This document shows, piece by piece, positions 24,688-34,568 of a stretch of DNA of 48,154 nucleotides (its first letter is position 1; each line of letters begins with the position of its first letter). Under the pieces are notes generated by a model, which ran no database searches, was not told the origin of the DNA, and saw only the letters and a program-made list of their open reading frames with translations. A program made the translations under genes and the position numbers. Origin of the DNA: Deltaproteobacteria bacterium (GTDB lineage Bacteria > Myxococcota_A > Polyangia > JAAYKL01); NCBI GenBank assembly GCA_016936575.1, contig JAFGXQ010000184.1, positions 1 to 48,154 of the forward strand. The letters are read 5' to 3'.

Positions 24688-24722
24688 TGTAGTTTTTTAG
24701 GTCGTTTTTTTTGAAGTTCCTC

Positions 24723-24750
24723 TTGACCTTGATAAATCTACAACTATATT
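24723..24750 (+). promoter_or_regulatory. Probable sigma-70 promoter of dnaG-rpoD
   Basis: TTGACC (-35, 24723-24728), 16-base spacer and TATATT (-10, 24745-24750). Five of six -35 bases and five of six -10 bases match consensus. The leader to GTG 24899 would be about 140 bases and contains no gene. Confidence 0.5.
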
Positions 24751-24898
24751 TTTCACTTCTTTTTCGGCAGTGAGTCTATAAAGACATATATATTAAAAAG
24801 CACAACAATGACCGCCACTGAACATAAGTTATGGACGTTGTAACCAAGGGTAGCCATTTGTCGTTCGAATTTCCAATGCACCACCGAGAGGATACGCC

Positions 24899-26716
24899 GT
24901 GATCCCTGATGAGAAAATTGCTGAAATCAGGGAGAGAGCAGATATTGTGGAGATTGTAAGCGAATACGTAACTCTCAAGCGTGCCGGTACGAATTTTAAA
25001 GGGGTGTGCCCCTTTCATGCGGATAGTGATCCGTCTTTCAACGTCAATCCCTCCCGTCATTTCTTTCACTGCTTCGGGTGCAGCGCATCAGGTGATGTCT
25101 TTAATTTTGTGCAACGTATCGAAGGAATCGAGTTTATGGATGCCGCACGCCTGCTGGCGGGGAAATACGGCGTTCAATTGCCCGAAAAACCGATGACGCC
25201 GGAAGCAAAGAGCAAGCAGGATCGCGCACGGGAAGAAAAAGAAAGACGACGATTTATTCTGGAGACGGCCACTGCTTTTTTTGAGTCGAAACTCTGGTCA
25301 TCCGAAGGTCGAACGGCGCAGACGGTATTGAAAGAACGCGGTATCAGCGAAGAAACGGCGAAAACGTTCCGATTGGGATATGCCCCGGACGGCTGGCAGG
25401 GACTCCTCGATTTTCTGGCGAAATCTCGGGTGTCGGCTCGGGAAGTGGAAGCTGTCGGCCTGGCGCTGCCGCGCAAAAACGGCAGCGGATACTACGATCG
25501 ATTTCGCAATCGTTTGGTGTTCACTATTACGGATTCACACGGTCATCCGATTGCCTTTTCCGCACGGGCATTGCCGGGCGAGGACACCGGTGCGAAATAT
25601 ATCAATTCTCCCGAAACTCGTGAGTACACCAAGGGAAAGGTGTTATTCGGGCTCCATCAGGCCAGAGTATCTCTGAGCAAGTTGCGGGAGGCGGTGCTGG
25701 TCGAAGGAAATTTTGACGTGGTGGCCATGCACGAGGCGGGGTTCCATAATGTACTCGCACCGCTGGGAACCGCGTTTACAGATGAGCAGGCGGCGCTGCT
25801 GAGGCGGCGGGTGGATCGCGTGACAATTATGTTCGATGGCGATCGGGCGGGAATGGCTGCTGCGGCGCGTGCGTTTCCGGTGTTGGCGAAAGTCGGTTTG
25901 GCAGGCTATATGGCGCCGTTACCGGCCGGGGAGGATCCCGATTCGCTGATTCGTGACAAAGGGCCGCAAAAAATGAAAGACGTGCTGTCCCGCGCAACGG
26001 GATTGCTGGACCAGATTATCAGGATGACTGCGGACGCGTCAGATGGATCCACTCAGGATGTGGCACGTCGGGTAACAAAGTTGCGGCCGCTGATTAATTC
26101 GGTTAAAGACGGCATGGAGCGGGATATGTATCGCCAGAAGGTGGCGGCGGCGTTTTCGGTGTCACCGGCAATCGTGTTTCGCTATTTGCGCGATGAAGCA
26201 GGAAAACGAGATGGTTTATCCCCTGCGCAACGGACAAAGCTAACGTTGGCGGGCTATGTTGACGAAAGAGAACTGATTGGCTTGTTGCTGGACGTACCGG
26301 TATTATGCGACGAAGCGGTTACTATCGGTGCCGTTGCGCTTATCCGGACCCCTCAATTGAAGGAATTGGCAGAGCAATTGGTTTTCAACAGTCATCATCA
26401 TACGTCGGCGGCATCGGCGTTGGTAGCCGATTCAGACCATGATGCCGTCGCGAACTGGTTCGCCAGAAGAGGGATGGAGCGACTATTTGAAAATGAGGAA
26501 ACAGGAAAAGAGGCGCTGTATGAAATAAAAGCCAATATGGAGAAGCGCAGCATTCTGAATGGGAGCGAGATCGAGGAGATCAAAAAGCAAATTCAACTGG
26601 CTCATTCATCAGGAGACGATATGATGGTCTTGTCTCTGCAGCGGAGAAAGACAGAACTCGAAAGAATGATGCATGGGGCGGCAGGTGCTTTTGACAATGA
26701 CAATGTCAGACATTAA
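24899..26716 (+). CDS. dnaG: DNA primase
   Basis: Makes RNA primers at the replication fork. 605 residues, normal. Zinc-binding domain: GVCPFHADSDPSFNVNP then HFFHCFGCSASGDVFNFV. RNA polymerase core with ERGISEETAKTFRLGYAP and NRLVFTITDSHGHPIAFSARAL. TOPRIM domain with the catalytic Glu in VLVEGNFDVVAMHEAGF and the DGD of TIMFDGDRAGM. The C-terminal third, which contacts DnaB helicase, is divergent as usual. The start is GTG 24899 after a GAGGATACGCC site. dnaG-rpoD is the core of the classic macromolecular-synthesis operon; rpsU is not in front. Confidence 0.96.
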   Translation: MIPDEKIAEIRERADIVEIVSEYVTLKRAGTNFKGVCPFHADSDPSFNVNPSRHFFHCFGCSASGDVFNFVQRIEGIEFMDAARLLAGKYGVQLPEKPMTPEAKSKQDRAREEKERRRFILETATAFFESKLWSSEGRTAQTVLKERGISEETAKTFRLGYAPDGWQGLLDFLAKSRVSAREVEAVGLALPRKNGSGYYDRFRNRLVFTITDSHGHPIAFSARALPGEDTGAKYINSPETREYTKGKVLFGLHQARVSLSKLREAVLVEGNFDVVAMHEAGFHNVLAPLGTAFTDEQAALLRRRVDRVTIMFDGDRAGMAAAARAFPVLAKVGLAGYMAPLPAGEDPDSLIRDKGPQKMKDVLSRATGLLDQIIRMTADASDGSTQDVARRVTKLRPLINSVKDGMERDMYRQKVAAAFSVSPAIVFRYLRDEAGKRDGLSPAQRTKLTLAGYVDERELIGLLLDVPVLCDEAVTIGAVALIRTPQLKELAEQLVFNSHHHTSAASALVADSDHDAVANWFARRGMERLFENEETGKEALYEIKANMEKRSILNGSEIEEIKKQIQLAHSSGDDMMVLSLQRRKTELERMMHGAAGAFDNDNVRH

Positions 26717-26737
26717 ATCTTACATGAGGATGTCCTT

Positions 26738-28570
26738 ATGAAAAAAGAAAAACAGAAAAAGACAATGCAGCAACTGATCGAACTCGGGAAATCCAAGGGG
26801 TTTCTCACTTACGATGAGGTCAACGGGTTTCTACCGGATGCGATGGTGTCATCGAGCGAGATTGATGAGTTGCTGGATGTACTGAACGGCGAGAATATCG
26901 AGGTGGTGGATCGAAAAGAAAATTTCGGTTCATACGGTACCTCGTCGGAAGCTCGTTCCGGTTCCGATCGCATGGGATTTGACGACGTCGACCAGGATGT
27001 CGGTCAAATGTCGAAAACAGGCGATCCGGTAAGAATGTACCTGCGCAAGATGGGGTCGGTCTGTTTGCTTACCCGTGAGGGAGAGGTGGAAATTGCCAAG
27101 CGGGTGGAGCAGGGCGATCGTCAGGTGTTGGATGTTATTCTATCGTCCAATATTTTAATAAAAGACATGTTGACCGTTGATGAGGTTCCGGTTGAAGACG
27201 CCTACGACGGAGAAGATGACGACGAGGATTCCGACGACGATGACGATGATTTGGGGGGAGACGACGGTTCAGACGATGACCAGTTCGAAGGCGATATGGG
27301 CGATATGGATGACTCCGAAGGATCTTCCGTCAACGCCAATCAGCGATTCCTTGATACGGTAGATGATATTAAAGAGCTGCAGAAAAATGTGCAGCAGTGC
27401 TCAGACGCCATGCGCGGTTCACGCAAACTCTCCGATAAAAAACGGGAAGAGCTCAAAACCGAGATTTTGAAATCGCGCCTGAAAATTAAAAATCTGGTTG
27501 TTCGGTTGAACCAGAATAAAGATCAGATTCAGCGCGTTGTATCGAAACTGAAAGAATGTGTCGGTCGCATTGAAATGGCGGAAGCAGATGTGATGGCCTG
27601 TGAAAAGGCGGTCGGCATGTCGGCTAGAGACATTCGTCGAACCGTGCGCGAAATGAAATTGGGAAAATCGGCGGAGCAACACATCTGTAAGAAACTGGGA
27701 TTAAAGCCGGAAGAGCTCGAGGATATGGAAGAACGCATTCGCGAGGCGCAGCGGGTGATTCGTGCGGTAGAGGAAGAAGTGAATCTCGATGTGGAAGAGC
27801 TGCGCGAAATTTATCGGCGTATTCACGAAGGTGAACGTCGCGGTGAGCGCGCCAAAGCCGACCTCGTGGAGGCGAATTTGCGCTTGGTGGTATCGATTGC
27901 CAAAAAATATACCAACCGCGGACTGCAGTTTCTGGATTTGATTCAAGAGGGAAATATCGGCCTGATGAAGGCGGTTGATAAATTTGAGTATCGGAGAGGG
28001 TACAAGTTTTCCACATATGCGACGTGGTGGATACGTCAGGCCATTACCCGTGCGATTGCCGACCAGGCGCGTACCATTCGAATTCCCGTTCATATGATTG
28101 AAACCATCAATAAGCTGATACGGACAAGTCGATTCCTGGTGCAGGAGATGGGCAGAGAACCATCGCCGGAGGAAATTGCCGAACGGATGGAATTGCCTTT
28201 GGACAAGGTGCGGAAGGTGCTTAAAATCGCGAAAGAACCTATTAGTCTGGAGACGCCGATTGGTGAAGAAGAAGATAGTCATCTCGGTGATTTTATTGAA
28301 GATAAAGGGGTTGTTTCCCCTGCGGATGCGGTAGTCGGCTTGAATCTGTCGGAGCAAACCCGTCGGGTGCTGAAAACCTTGACCCCCCGCGAGGAAAAAG
28401 TTCTCCGCATGCGATTTGGCATTGGAGAGAAGTCCGACCATACGCTCGAGGAAGTGGGGCAGGACTTCGCCGTCACCCGGGAGCGTATTCGTCAGATAGA
28501 AGCCAAAGCGCTCCGAAAACTTCGCCACTCCTCTCGTTCAAAACATCTGAAAAGTTTTATTGAACATTAG
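26738..28570 (+). CDS. rpoD: Housekeeping sigma factor RpoD (sigma-70)
   Basis: Primary sigma factor, 610 residues. Region 1.1 (about 5-60, [22 protein letters not shown]), region 1.2 ([31 protein letters not shown]), then a non-conserved region with a very acidic run (about 150-190), the 2.1-2.4 block ([57 protein letters not shown]), region 3, and 4.2 ([27 protein letters not shown]) are all complete. GAGGATGTCCTT precedes ATG 26738, 21 bases after dnaG. The 4.2 and 2.4 residues look standard, so ordinary TTGACA/TATAAT promoters are expected in this genome. Confidence 0.97.
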   Translation: MKKEKQKKTMQQLIELGKSKGFLTYDEVNGFLPDAMVSSSEIDELLDVLNGENIEVVDRKENFGSYGTSSEARSGSDRMGFDDVDQDVGQMSKTGDPVRMYLRKMGSVCLLTREGEVEIAKRVEQGDRQVLDVILSSNILIKDMLTVDEVPVEDAYDGEDDDEDSDDDDDDLGGDDGSDDDQFEGDMGDMDDSEGSSVNANQRFLDTVDDIKELQKNVQQCSDAMRGSRKLSDKKREELKTEILKSRLKIKNLVVRLNQNKDQIQRVVSKLKECVGRIEMAEADVMACEKAVGMSARDIRRTVREMKLGKSAEQHICKKLGLKPEELEDMEERIREAQRVIRAVEEEVNLDVEELREIYRRIHEGERRGERAKADLVEANLRLVVSIAKKYTNRGLQFLDLIQEGNIGLMKAVDKFEYRRGYKFSTYATWWIRQAITRAIADQARTIRIPVHMIETINKLIRTSRFLVQEMGREPSPEEIAERMELPLDKVRKVLKIAKEPISLETPIGEEEDSHLGDFIEDKGVVSPADAVVGLNLSEQTRRVLKTLTPREEKVLRMRFGIGEKSDHTLEEVGQDFAVTRERIRQIEAKALRKLRHSSRSKHLKSFIEH

Positions 28571-28629
28571 GCCGATTTGATTATAACAGGTGCCAGACAT
28601 CATTAACCTCCTTCGAAGGAACTGTTATT

Positions 28630-30045
28630 ATGAGCCTTTCCCACGACGACCATGATCATTTCAGGGACGAATGCGGCGTATTCGCCATCGTCAATCATCC
28701 CGAAGCTGCGAACCTAACCTATCTCGGGCTTCACGGCCTTCAACATCGCGGTCAAGAAAGCGCGGGAATTGTTACCGCAGAAAAAGGGCAACTGTACGCG
28801 TATCGTCGATTGGGGTTGGTCTCTGAAATTTTTACTCCGCAGACGCTGGATAAATTGCCCGGCCGAATGGCCATCGGGCATGTGCGGTACTCCACCTCTG
28901 GAGAAAGCTCGCTTTCGAACGCGCAGCCGCTGACAGTGCACTGCAGCAAAGGATCTATCGCCGTGGCGCACAACGGCAATCTGACCAATGCGCTTCACTT
29001 GCGGGAAGAACTCGAAAATCAGGGCGCGATTTTTCAGACCACCACCGACACTGAAGTGCTTGTGCATCAGATAGCGCGTTCGGGCAGTTCACTTAGTGCG
29101 TCAGTTTGTGATGCGCTGTATCGAGCCAAGGGCGCCTACTCCATTCTGTTTTTGAGTAAGGACGAAATGATATGTGTTCGTGATCCTCACGGAATTCGCC
29201 CGCTTTGCATTGGTAAGCTCGACAATGCGTGGGTGGTGTCCAGCGAATCGGTGGCTTTCGACTTAATTGGCGCTGAGTTTGTGCGCGATGTGGATCCGGG
29301 TGAAATGCTTGCGTTTTCCAGTGATGGTGCGATGTCTTCCAGTAAGCCGTTTGCCGTTGCGGAGCAACGTTCATGCCTTTTCGAATACGTCTATTTTGCA
29401 CGCCCCGACAGCACCATTGACAAGGTGTCGGTGTATTTTTCGCGCAAGCGGATGGGGGCGATTTTGGCAGAGGAATCGCCGGTGGAAGCCGACATTGTGA
29501 TTCCGGTGCCCGACTCTGGAATGGCGGCGGCGCTTGGTTATTCTGAACGGGCGGGAATTCCCTTTGAGCAAGGGTTGATTCGGTCTCACTATGTGGGACG
29601 GACATTTATTGAACCCAAACAGTCCATTCGCAATTTCGGTGTGAAGCTGAAATTGAATCCTTCACGGCTGGTATTGAAAGATAAACGGGTGATTGTGGTT
29701 GATGATTCATTGGTTCGGGGAACGACGTCCAGAAAAATTATCGAGAATATCAGAAAGTCCGGCGCCAGGGAAGTTCACTTCAGGGTGAGTTCACCGCCGA
29801 TTCGACATTCCTGTAAATATGGAATTGATACCCCGACGGATGAAGAATTGATTGCCAACGAAATGTCTCTAGAGGAGATTGCTCAGCATATCGGTGTGGA
29901 TTCCATTGCATACCTGAGTATTCCCGGCTTGAAACGGGCGGTGAGTGAAACCGGCGGGTTCTGTACAGCTTGTTTTGACGGTGATTATCCGGTTCAGTAT
30001 GATGACAAAGGCAAAAAATTACAGCTTCGTTTTGAAGGTCTGTAA
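28630..30045 (+). CDS. purF: Amidophosphoribosyltransferase PurF
   Basis: First committed step of purine synthesis: PRPP plus glutamine to phosphoribosylamine. 471 residues. The N-terminal propeptide (MSLSHDDHDHFRDE) precedes the catalytic Cys of DECGVFAIV, implying processing. The glutaminase domain (LGLHGLQHRGQESAGI, GHVRYSTSG, HNGNLTNA) and the phosphoribosyltransferase PRPP loop (VIVVDDSLVRGTTSRKII) are clear. The cysteines of RHSCKYGID and CTACFDGDYP fit the Fe-S cluster subclass (Bacillus type). AAGGAACTGTTATT precedes ATG 28630. It follows rpoD by 59 bases and may be read from the same transcript or its own promoter. Confidence 0.96.
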   Translation: MSLSHDDHDHFRDECGVFAIVNHPEAANLTYLGLHGLQHRGQESAGIVTAEKGQLYAYRRLGLVSEIFTPQTLDKLPGRMAIGHVRYSTSGESSLSNAQPLTVHCSKGSIAVAHNGNLTNALHLREELENQGAIFQTTTDTEVLVHQIARSGSSLSASVCDALYRAKGAYSILFLSKDEMICVRDPHGIRPLCIGKLDNAWVVSSESVAFDLIGAEFVRDVDPGEMLAFSSDGAMSSSKPFAVAEQRSCLFEYVYFARPDSTIDKVSVYFSRKRMGAILAEESPVEADIVIPVPDSGMAAALGYSERAGIPFEQGLIRSHYVGRTFIEPKQSIRNFGVKLKLNPSRLVLKDKRVIVVDDSLVRGTTSRKIIENIRKSGAREVHFRVSSPPIRHSCKYGIDTPTDEELIANEMSLEEIAQHIGVDSIAYLSIPGLKRAVSETGGFCTACFDGDYPVQYDDKGKKLQLRFEGL

Positions 30046-30107
30046 ACCACTTCTCTTCTTTCTGTAACGTACCCGAATCGGGTTCGTGAAGTCGCTTTCC
30101 TGATCTC

Positions 30108-30136
30108 TTGCACAATTTTGTTAGTCGATGTATCAC
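30108..30136 (+). promoter_or_regulatory. Possible promoter of the zinc-ribbon gene
   Basis: TTGCAC (30108-30113), 17-base spacer, TATCAC (30131-30136), 33 bases before ATG 30170. An inverted repeat CCCGAaTCGGG just upstream (about 30071-30081) could be a weak purF terminator but has no T-run. Confidence 0.35.
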
Positions 30137-30169
30137 TAGGCCATATGTACATTAAAAAAGGGGTATCTT

Positions 30170-30559
30170 ATGGGTTTGGATTGTCCACGATGCACGAATG
30201 GAAAACTTGAGGAAATTGAAGTCGACGAGATTTTAATTGATCGTTGTGTAGTGTGCGGCGGGGTGTGGTTTGATCAGGGGGAGTTGACTCAAATCGTCGG
30301 TGAAGAGAGCGGTGTGAAAGACCTTGAAGCGGCAATGCCTGAGAAGCAGGCCGATATTTTGTGTCCGCGTTGTGTCGATATCATACTGCGAGAGCAGCAA
30401 TTGTGCGAGTTGGATGGAGTCAGCGTCAGTGTGTACCGTTGTCCTTCCTGCCTGGGAACCTGGATGGACAGAGGTGTATTGCGTAAAAGCGAGGATGAGC
30501 ATTTGGCTCAGAACACAAAAAGCTGCTTCACAAATATCTTGGTGAAATCTTCTTCTTAG
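30170..30559 (+). CDS. Double zinc-ribbon protein (zf-TFIIB type)
   Basis: 129 residues with two TFIIB-type zinc ribbons: C5-x2-C8 with C26-x2-C29 (CPRC...CVVCGGVWFDQGEL) and C65-x2-C68 with C91-x2-C94 (CPRC...CPSCLGTWMDRGVL). The GGVWFDQGEL and GTWMDRGVL ends are the hallmark of PF13453, a small family of unknown role, possibly nucleic-acid or metal handling. AAGGGG precedes ATG 30170. Its stop overlaps the convergent folC stop by four bases. Confidence 0.85.
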   Translation: MGLDCPRCTNGKLEEIEVDEILIDRCVVCGGVWFDQGELTQIVGEESGVKDLEAAMPEKQADILCPRCVDIILREQQLCELDGVSVSVYRCPSCLGTWMDRGVLRKSEDEHLAQNTKSCFTNILVKSSS

Positions 30560-31860
30560 TTGGTGGGCGTATCCGGCCAGCTGTTTTGCTGAAGAACCAC
30601 GTCCTGTTTCGCAAACCAACGGTTTCGTAGCTCTCCGCATAAATAAAAGGATCCGCAAATCAGAACCACGCCGCCCTGTGCCGCATCGACTGCCGCGTTA
30701 ACTGCGTCTTCGGGATTGGGATATACCAGCGGCTGCTCCTCGCATTCTCTGCAAAACAGTGCAGCTGTTTCTGCTGCTGGGAAAGCCTGTTTCCCGTAGA
30801 CATTCGGCTGCGTGGCGATAATGGTATCGAAGTGTCCGATGATCGGTGCGATTGTTTTGGGTTCCGCTTTGGTTCCCAGTAATCCGACCACCGCCACTCG
30901 ACGCTCGTTCGGAAACTTTGTGACTACATGGGAAACCGCCGCAGTCAGTTTGTCTGCATTGTGAGCGCCGTCGATAAAGACGGTCGCCCGGTCGTCCCGG
31001 ACTTGCTCGAACCGGCCGGGGAGTCGGACCGAACGAATGCCCGTTTGAATGATGTCGTCAGAAAGGGGAGTGTGTCGACGGTTCATGAAGGTGGCGGCGG
31101 CGGCGGCGGCAAGTGCATCATTGTGCGCTGTTGCCGTACCACGGAAGGAAACTATCTGCAGCGGTGAATTCAGAAGGTGTGCTTCCTGCTGAATGACCGT
31201 CAGCGCATCGCCGCCGGCGCCGGTTATCAACGGAGTGTGCTGCCTTGCGATTCCGGCTTTGTGCCATGCAATATCTTTTATTGTCGGGCCGAGACTCACC
31301 ACGTGGTCAAGGCCCACGTTGGTGATGACCGCGACGCTGGTGTCCATGAAAGAGGTCAGGTCGTATCGTCCGCCGCAACCTGCTTCAAATATCATTACAT
31401 CGACATGTGCCCGGCGAAACGCCTCAAACGCGATTGCCACCGAAGCCATGCCGTGAATGGATGCGGGGGTTTCAGGAACGCGCAGGGGCTTTGCCTTGGG
31501 CATAATCCAATCAACCAAATCGGCGAATTGTGTTGCGCTGACGTAGCGTCCGTCAATCCAGATTTTTTCTGTGGCCGATTGCATGTAGGGGGAAACGTGA
31601 AGACCCACTTTTAGTCCTGCTGTTTTCAGAATGCCGGCAATCGCCGCACAGACTGACCCTTTGCCGGATGTTCCAGTGACGTGAATCGCAGGAATTCCGG
31701 ATTGTGGATTGCCGCATGTCTTCAGAAACGCGGCCATTGCATCCATGCGATGCTGCGGATTTTTCACATATCCTTCCGGGCGCGCGGCGGATATGTTCAT
31801 TCGTATCAGACCTTCGTTGATGTGTTGCTCTGCGATTTGGTAGCGTTGGTATGGCGTCAT
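30556..31860 (-). CDS. folC: Bifunctional dihydrofolate synthase / folylpolyglutamate synthase
   Basis: ATP-dependent Mur-ligase-family enzyme adding glutamate to dihydropteroate and then to folates. 434 residues, typical. Motifs: the P-loop HVTGTSGKGSVCAAIAGIL, GLHVSPYM, FEAGCGGRYDLT, the ITNVGLDHVVSLGPTIKDIAWHKAGI block (Mg-binding His and Lys), the AHNDALAAAAAATF central region, LPGRFEQV and FIDGAHNADKL of the glutamate ligase domain. ATG 31860 starts at the family N-terminus (MTPYQRYQIAEQ); longer in-frame starts at 31881, 31905 and 31965 are possible but lack ribosome sites. Monocistronic as far as seen. Confidence 0.93.
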   Translation of the reverse strand: MTPYQRYQIAEQHINEGLIRMNISAARPEGYVKNPQHRMDAMAAFLKTCGNPQSGIPAIHVTGTSGKGSVCAAIAGILKTAGLKVGLHVSPYMQSATEKIWIDGRYVSATQFADLVDWIMPKAKPLRVPETPASIHGMASVAIAFEAFRRAHVDVMIFEAGCGGRYDLTSFMDTSVAVITNVGLDHVVSLGPTIKDIAWHKAGIARQHTPLITGAGGDALTVIQQEAHLLNSPLQIVSFRGTATAHNDALAAAAAATFMNRRHTPLSDDIIQTGIRSVRLPGRFEQVRDDRATVFIDGAHNADKLTAAVSHVVTKFPNERRVAVVGLLGTKAEPKTIAPIIGHFDTIIATQPNVYGKQAFPAAETAALFCRECEEQPLVYPNPEDAVNAAVDAAQGGVVLICGSFYLCGELRNRWFAKQDVVLQQNSWPDTPTN

Positions 31861-32103
31861 ATTTTTGTCCCGCGCCGACATACAGGAATGGGTAGGCGCC
31901 TCCATGCAAAAAAATTGCAGCTGAATTACCAGAACTGACTGGGGAATGCTATGATTAACATGCACATTTCCTGGTGCACCCAGAAGCGCGAGAATTTAAA
32001 ATGTTGTACGAATATTGAAATTGACAAGCCTGTGAAAAATGCGGATCCTAGTTGAATCTGGAATGACGCCGTTTTGCGGTGAACAAAAAGGGAAAAGGAA
32101 AAC

Positions 32104-33513
32104 ATGAAAAACTTAATTATTTTGCTATTTTTGATGATTCTTGCGGGGTGCTCCAAATATTCCGACGATGATGATACTGATTCGTCATCCGATGGGGACT
32201 CCGATGGTGATGGTGACTCAGATGCCGACGGCGATGGAGATGGCGATACGGATGGCGATACGGATACCGACACGGGCGGGTGGCAATATGAAGGTCCCAA
32301 TCAGGCCGGCATCGCTTCCGCCGATCTTACGTGTAATGGACTTGATTATGTAATTGCCTGCGCACCGAACGCGCCTAGCCCGTGCATTCCCGACAGCGGA
32401 AAGATTTTGTGTGATTTGGTTATTTCTGATGACAGCGGTACGGAGCATTACAACGGCGTGGTCGGTATCGAACGATGGGGGCGTTCGGCTGACAAATACG
32501 CCAAGCCGAATTACGACATGGAGTTTCGACTGGCAGACGGCGTAACAGAGAATCCGATGCCGTGCCTGGGAATGGGGCGTGAGGAGGATTGGTATCTGGA
32601 TGGTTCCTGGACCGACCGCTCGTTTATGCGCAGCGATATTGTGCACGATATTTTTCAGGAGTTGGGCGGAACGGACCATCCTGCGGCGGATTCGAGATTT
32701 CTGGAACTGACTGTCAACGGTGAGTCGCGCGGAATATACCGGCTCATGGAAAAATTGAAGCGCGACGATGACCGAATCGATATGGAGAAGGATGACGGTA
32801 CAGGGGTTAATTTTATCCTCAAACAGGACGATGATGGTGTGATTGATGTTTCCATCGGCAGTGACGTTACGCAGTGGGTCACGATTTATCCCAGTGATGA
32901 CAGCGTAACTTCAATTCAGTCCGCCGCGATTGCGGAGTGGTTGAATCAGCTGGCCGCCGGCCTTGCCGCGGGAATTGCTTCTGATTATCTGAATATTGAC
33001 AATGTGCTGGACTGGGTGCTGCTAAACGAATTCGCAAAGAATATTCGCACATTCTCGATGAGCATGTACTTGTTTAAAACACAGGGCGAACTCGCGAATC
33101 TGGTTCCATGGGATGTGGACATGTCATTGGGTCAACCGGCGTTGACCGGAACCGGCGGTTTTACGAATGAATCGCCCGAAGGCTGGGTTCCTCACAACAG
33201 CTTGGTCGCGAATCTGCTGAAAGATGACGCGTTCTCCTCAGCACTGGCACCGCGGTGGGCAGAGCTTCGGGAAGGGCCGCTTTCGGACGCGGCACTCACC
33301 ACTCGAATCGACGATTATCTGATTACCTTGAGTGATTCCGCGATAAGCAACAACTATGCTGTTTTTCCCCTTGCGGAGGTGGACCTTTCTGTTGTGAACA
33401 GCAGCTACGGTACACCGACTCGCACTGATTTCGCTGCGGAAATCGCCGCCCTGCGCGGATGGATAACCGCGCGTCTCGCTTGGATAGACGCAAACATCAA
33501 CAGTTACGAATAA
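32104..33513 (+). CDS. CotH-family lipoprotein
   Basis: 469 residues with lipoprotein signal (MKNLIILLFLMILAGC, Cys16), a low-complexity linker of Asp-Ser/Asp-Gly/Asp-Thr repeats (about 19-57), then a CotH-type domain (PF08757). Landmarks are RWGRSADKYAKPNYDMEFRL, the DGSWTDRSFMRSDIVHDIFQELG segment, GESRGIYRLMEKLKRDDDRIDM and LVPWDVDMSLGQP, which match the CotH family pattern GxYxGxYxLxExId and PWDxDxxxG. CotH proteins in spores are atypical protein kinases; related domains occur in exported adhesion or cellulosome-linked proteins. Whether this one phosphorylates anything is unknown. AAAGGA precedes ATG 32104. Confidence 0.85.
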   Translation: MKNLIILLFLMILAGCSKYSDDDDTDSSSDGDSDGDGDSDADGDGDGDTDGDTDTDTGGWQYEGPNQAGIASADLTCNGLDYVIACAPNAPSPCIPDSGKILCDLVISDDSGTEHYNGVVGIERWGRSADKYAKPNYDMEFRLADGVTENPMPCLGMGREEDWYLDGSWTDRSFMRSDIVHDIFQELGGTDHPAADSRFLELTVNGESRGIYRLMEKLKRDDDRIDMEKDDGTGVNFILKQDDDGVIDVSIGSDVTQWVTIYPSDDSVTSIQSAAIAEWLNQLAAGLAAGIASDYLNIDNVLDWVLLNEFAKNIRTFSMSMYLFKTQGELANLVPWDVDMSLGQPALTGTGGFTNESPEGWVPHNSLVANLLKDDAFSSALAPRWAELREGPLSDAALTTRIDDYLITLSDSAISNNYAVFPLAEVDLSVVNSSYGTPTRTDFAAEIAALRGWITARLAWIDANINSYE

Positions 33514-33544
33514 CTTATCGCACCTATTGTGAGGGGGCACACCA

Positions 33545-34492
33545 TTGACAGCGGCAGAAAAACCATGTCGAATGCTTTTTTTAACAGTAATCGTTTACAT
33601 GGTGACTGCATGCGGCGCAAATAATCGCGAATCAAGCTATGAACCGTCTGTTCCCACTGCCGCGGAGAAAGCCTGGGAGGTTGCACATCGATTGGAAGGG
33701 CAGGGGCAATCGTCGGAAGCGATAGCGGCGTATCATTCGTTGTGCAACGGCGTTCACGCGTATTCGCGGGCATGTTATGATGAGTGTCGATTGACATTTG
33801 ATGTCGGAAGAATATCGGAAGGCCGTTTTTGTGCGGATGCGTTCGTGCGCGCTCATCCGGATTCAGCGCTGGCACCGGTTGCCGCGAAATCAATCGCTCG
33901 TTCCTACCGGAAGGAAAAAGCGTACGAAAAAGGCGCCGATGCGTTGTTGTATTTGGCTGAACAGGTTCAGGGAACGGACGTTTGGGACTCGCTGATGTAC
34001 GCTGTTGCATCGTTGTATCGGTCCGCCGGGAGCATTGCGAAGGAGGAATCCACGCTGATGGGCATTATCGAACATGGACGATGGGGAAGCCAGTTGTGGG
34101 ACAACGCGATATGGCGAGTGATTGCCATTCAGAAAGAAAAGAAAGACGATGTCGCTGAAGAAGCGCTGATACGCAAGATGCTCGCGGCTCGGGAAGACAG
34201 TCGATTGATTGCGAGCTATCATTCTCCCTATTACGATGACGCCTTGTTTCGACTGGGGATGATTTATCTGGAACGGGGAGATGACGACAACGCGTATCGA
34301 GCATTTAAAAAATTGAGTACATGGAAGTCCAGTCGTCTCAAAGATGATGCCGTGGTTGAATGCGCCAGAATTAAAATGAAGATCGGAAACAAGGACGACG
34401 CGTGCGAATTACTTGACGACGTTATACGAACGTCTGGTTCCAGCAGTGCGCGCAGAGCTAAAAGGTATTCCAGCGAGTGGAATTGTCTGTAG
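33545..34492 (+). CDS. Helical-repeat (TPR-like) lipoprotein
   Basis: 315 residues. TTG 33545 is the start: GAGGGGG lies about 7 bases upstream and no ATG is suitably placed. The N-terminus ends with lipobox VTAC (Cys23). The rest is all helix with TPR-like units (AWEVAHRLEGQGQSSEAIAAYHSLC, ALAPVAAKSIARSYRKEKAYEKGADALLYL, DDALFRLGMIYLERGDDDNAYRAFKKL, ECARIKMKIGNKDDACELLDDVI). TPR lipoproteins usually hold protein complexes at the outer membrane. It is 31 bases after the CotH gene and probably cotranscribed with it, so it may act with it at the surface. Confidence 0.8.
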   Translation: MTAAEKPCRMLFLTVIVYMVTACGANNRESSYEPSVPTAAEKAWEVAHRLEGQGQSSEAIAAYHSLCNGVHAYSRACYDECRLTFDVGRISEGRFCADAFVRAHPDSALAPVAAKSIARSYRKEKAYEKGADALLYLAEQVQGTDVWDSLMYAVASLYRSAGSIAKEESTLMGIIEHGRWGSQLWDNAIWRVIAIQKEKKDDVAEEALIRKMLAAREDSRLIASYHSPYYDDALFRLGMIYLERGDDDNAYRAFKKLSTWKSSRLKDDAVVECARIKMKIGNKDDACELLDDVIRTSGSSSARRAKRYSSEWNCL

Positions 34493-34568
34493 ATTAGTAT
34501 GGGGGATTGTTCGTGAGTGAACGGGGAACGCCCCGTCGCGCGTGGTGACGAATGCCGATGAGAACAGA

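Noticed and set aside
28571..28629. CCTTCGAAGG palindrome before purF as a PurR operator
   Set aside because: It is short, overlaps the ribosome site, and does not resemble known PurR boxes.
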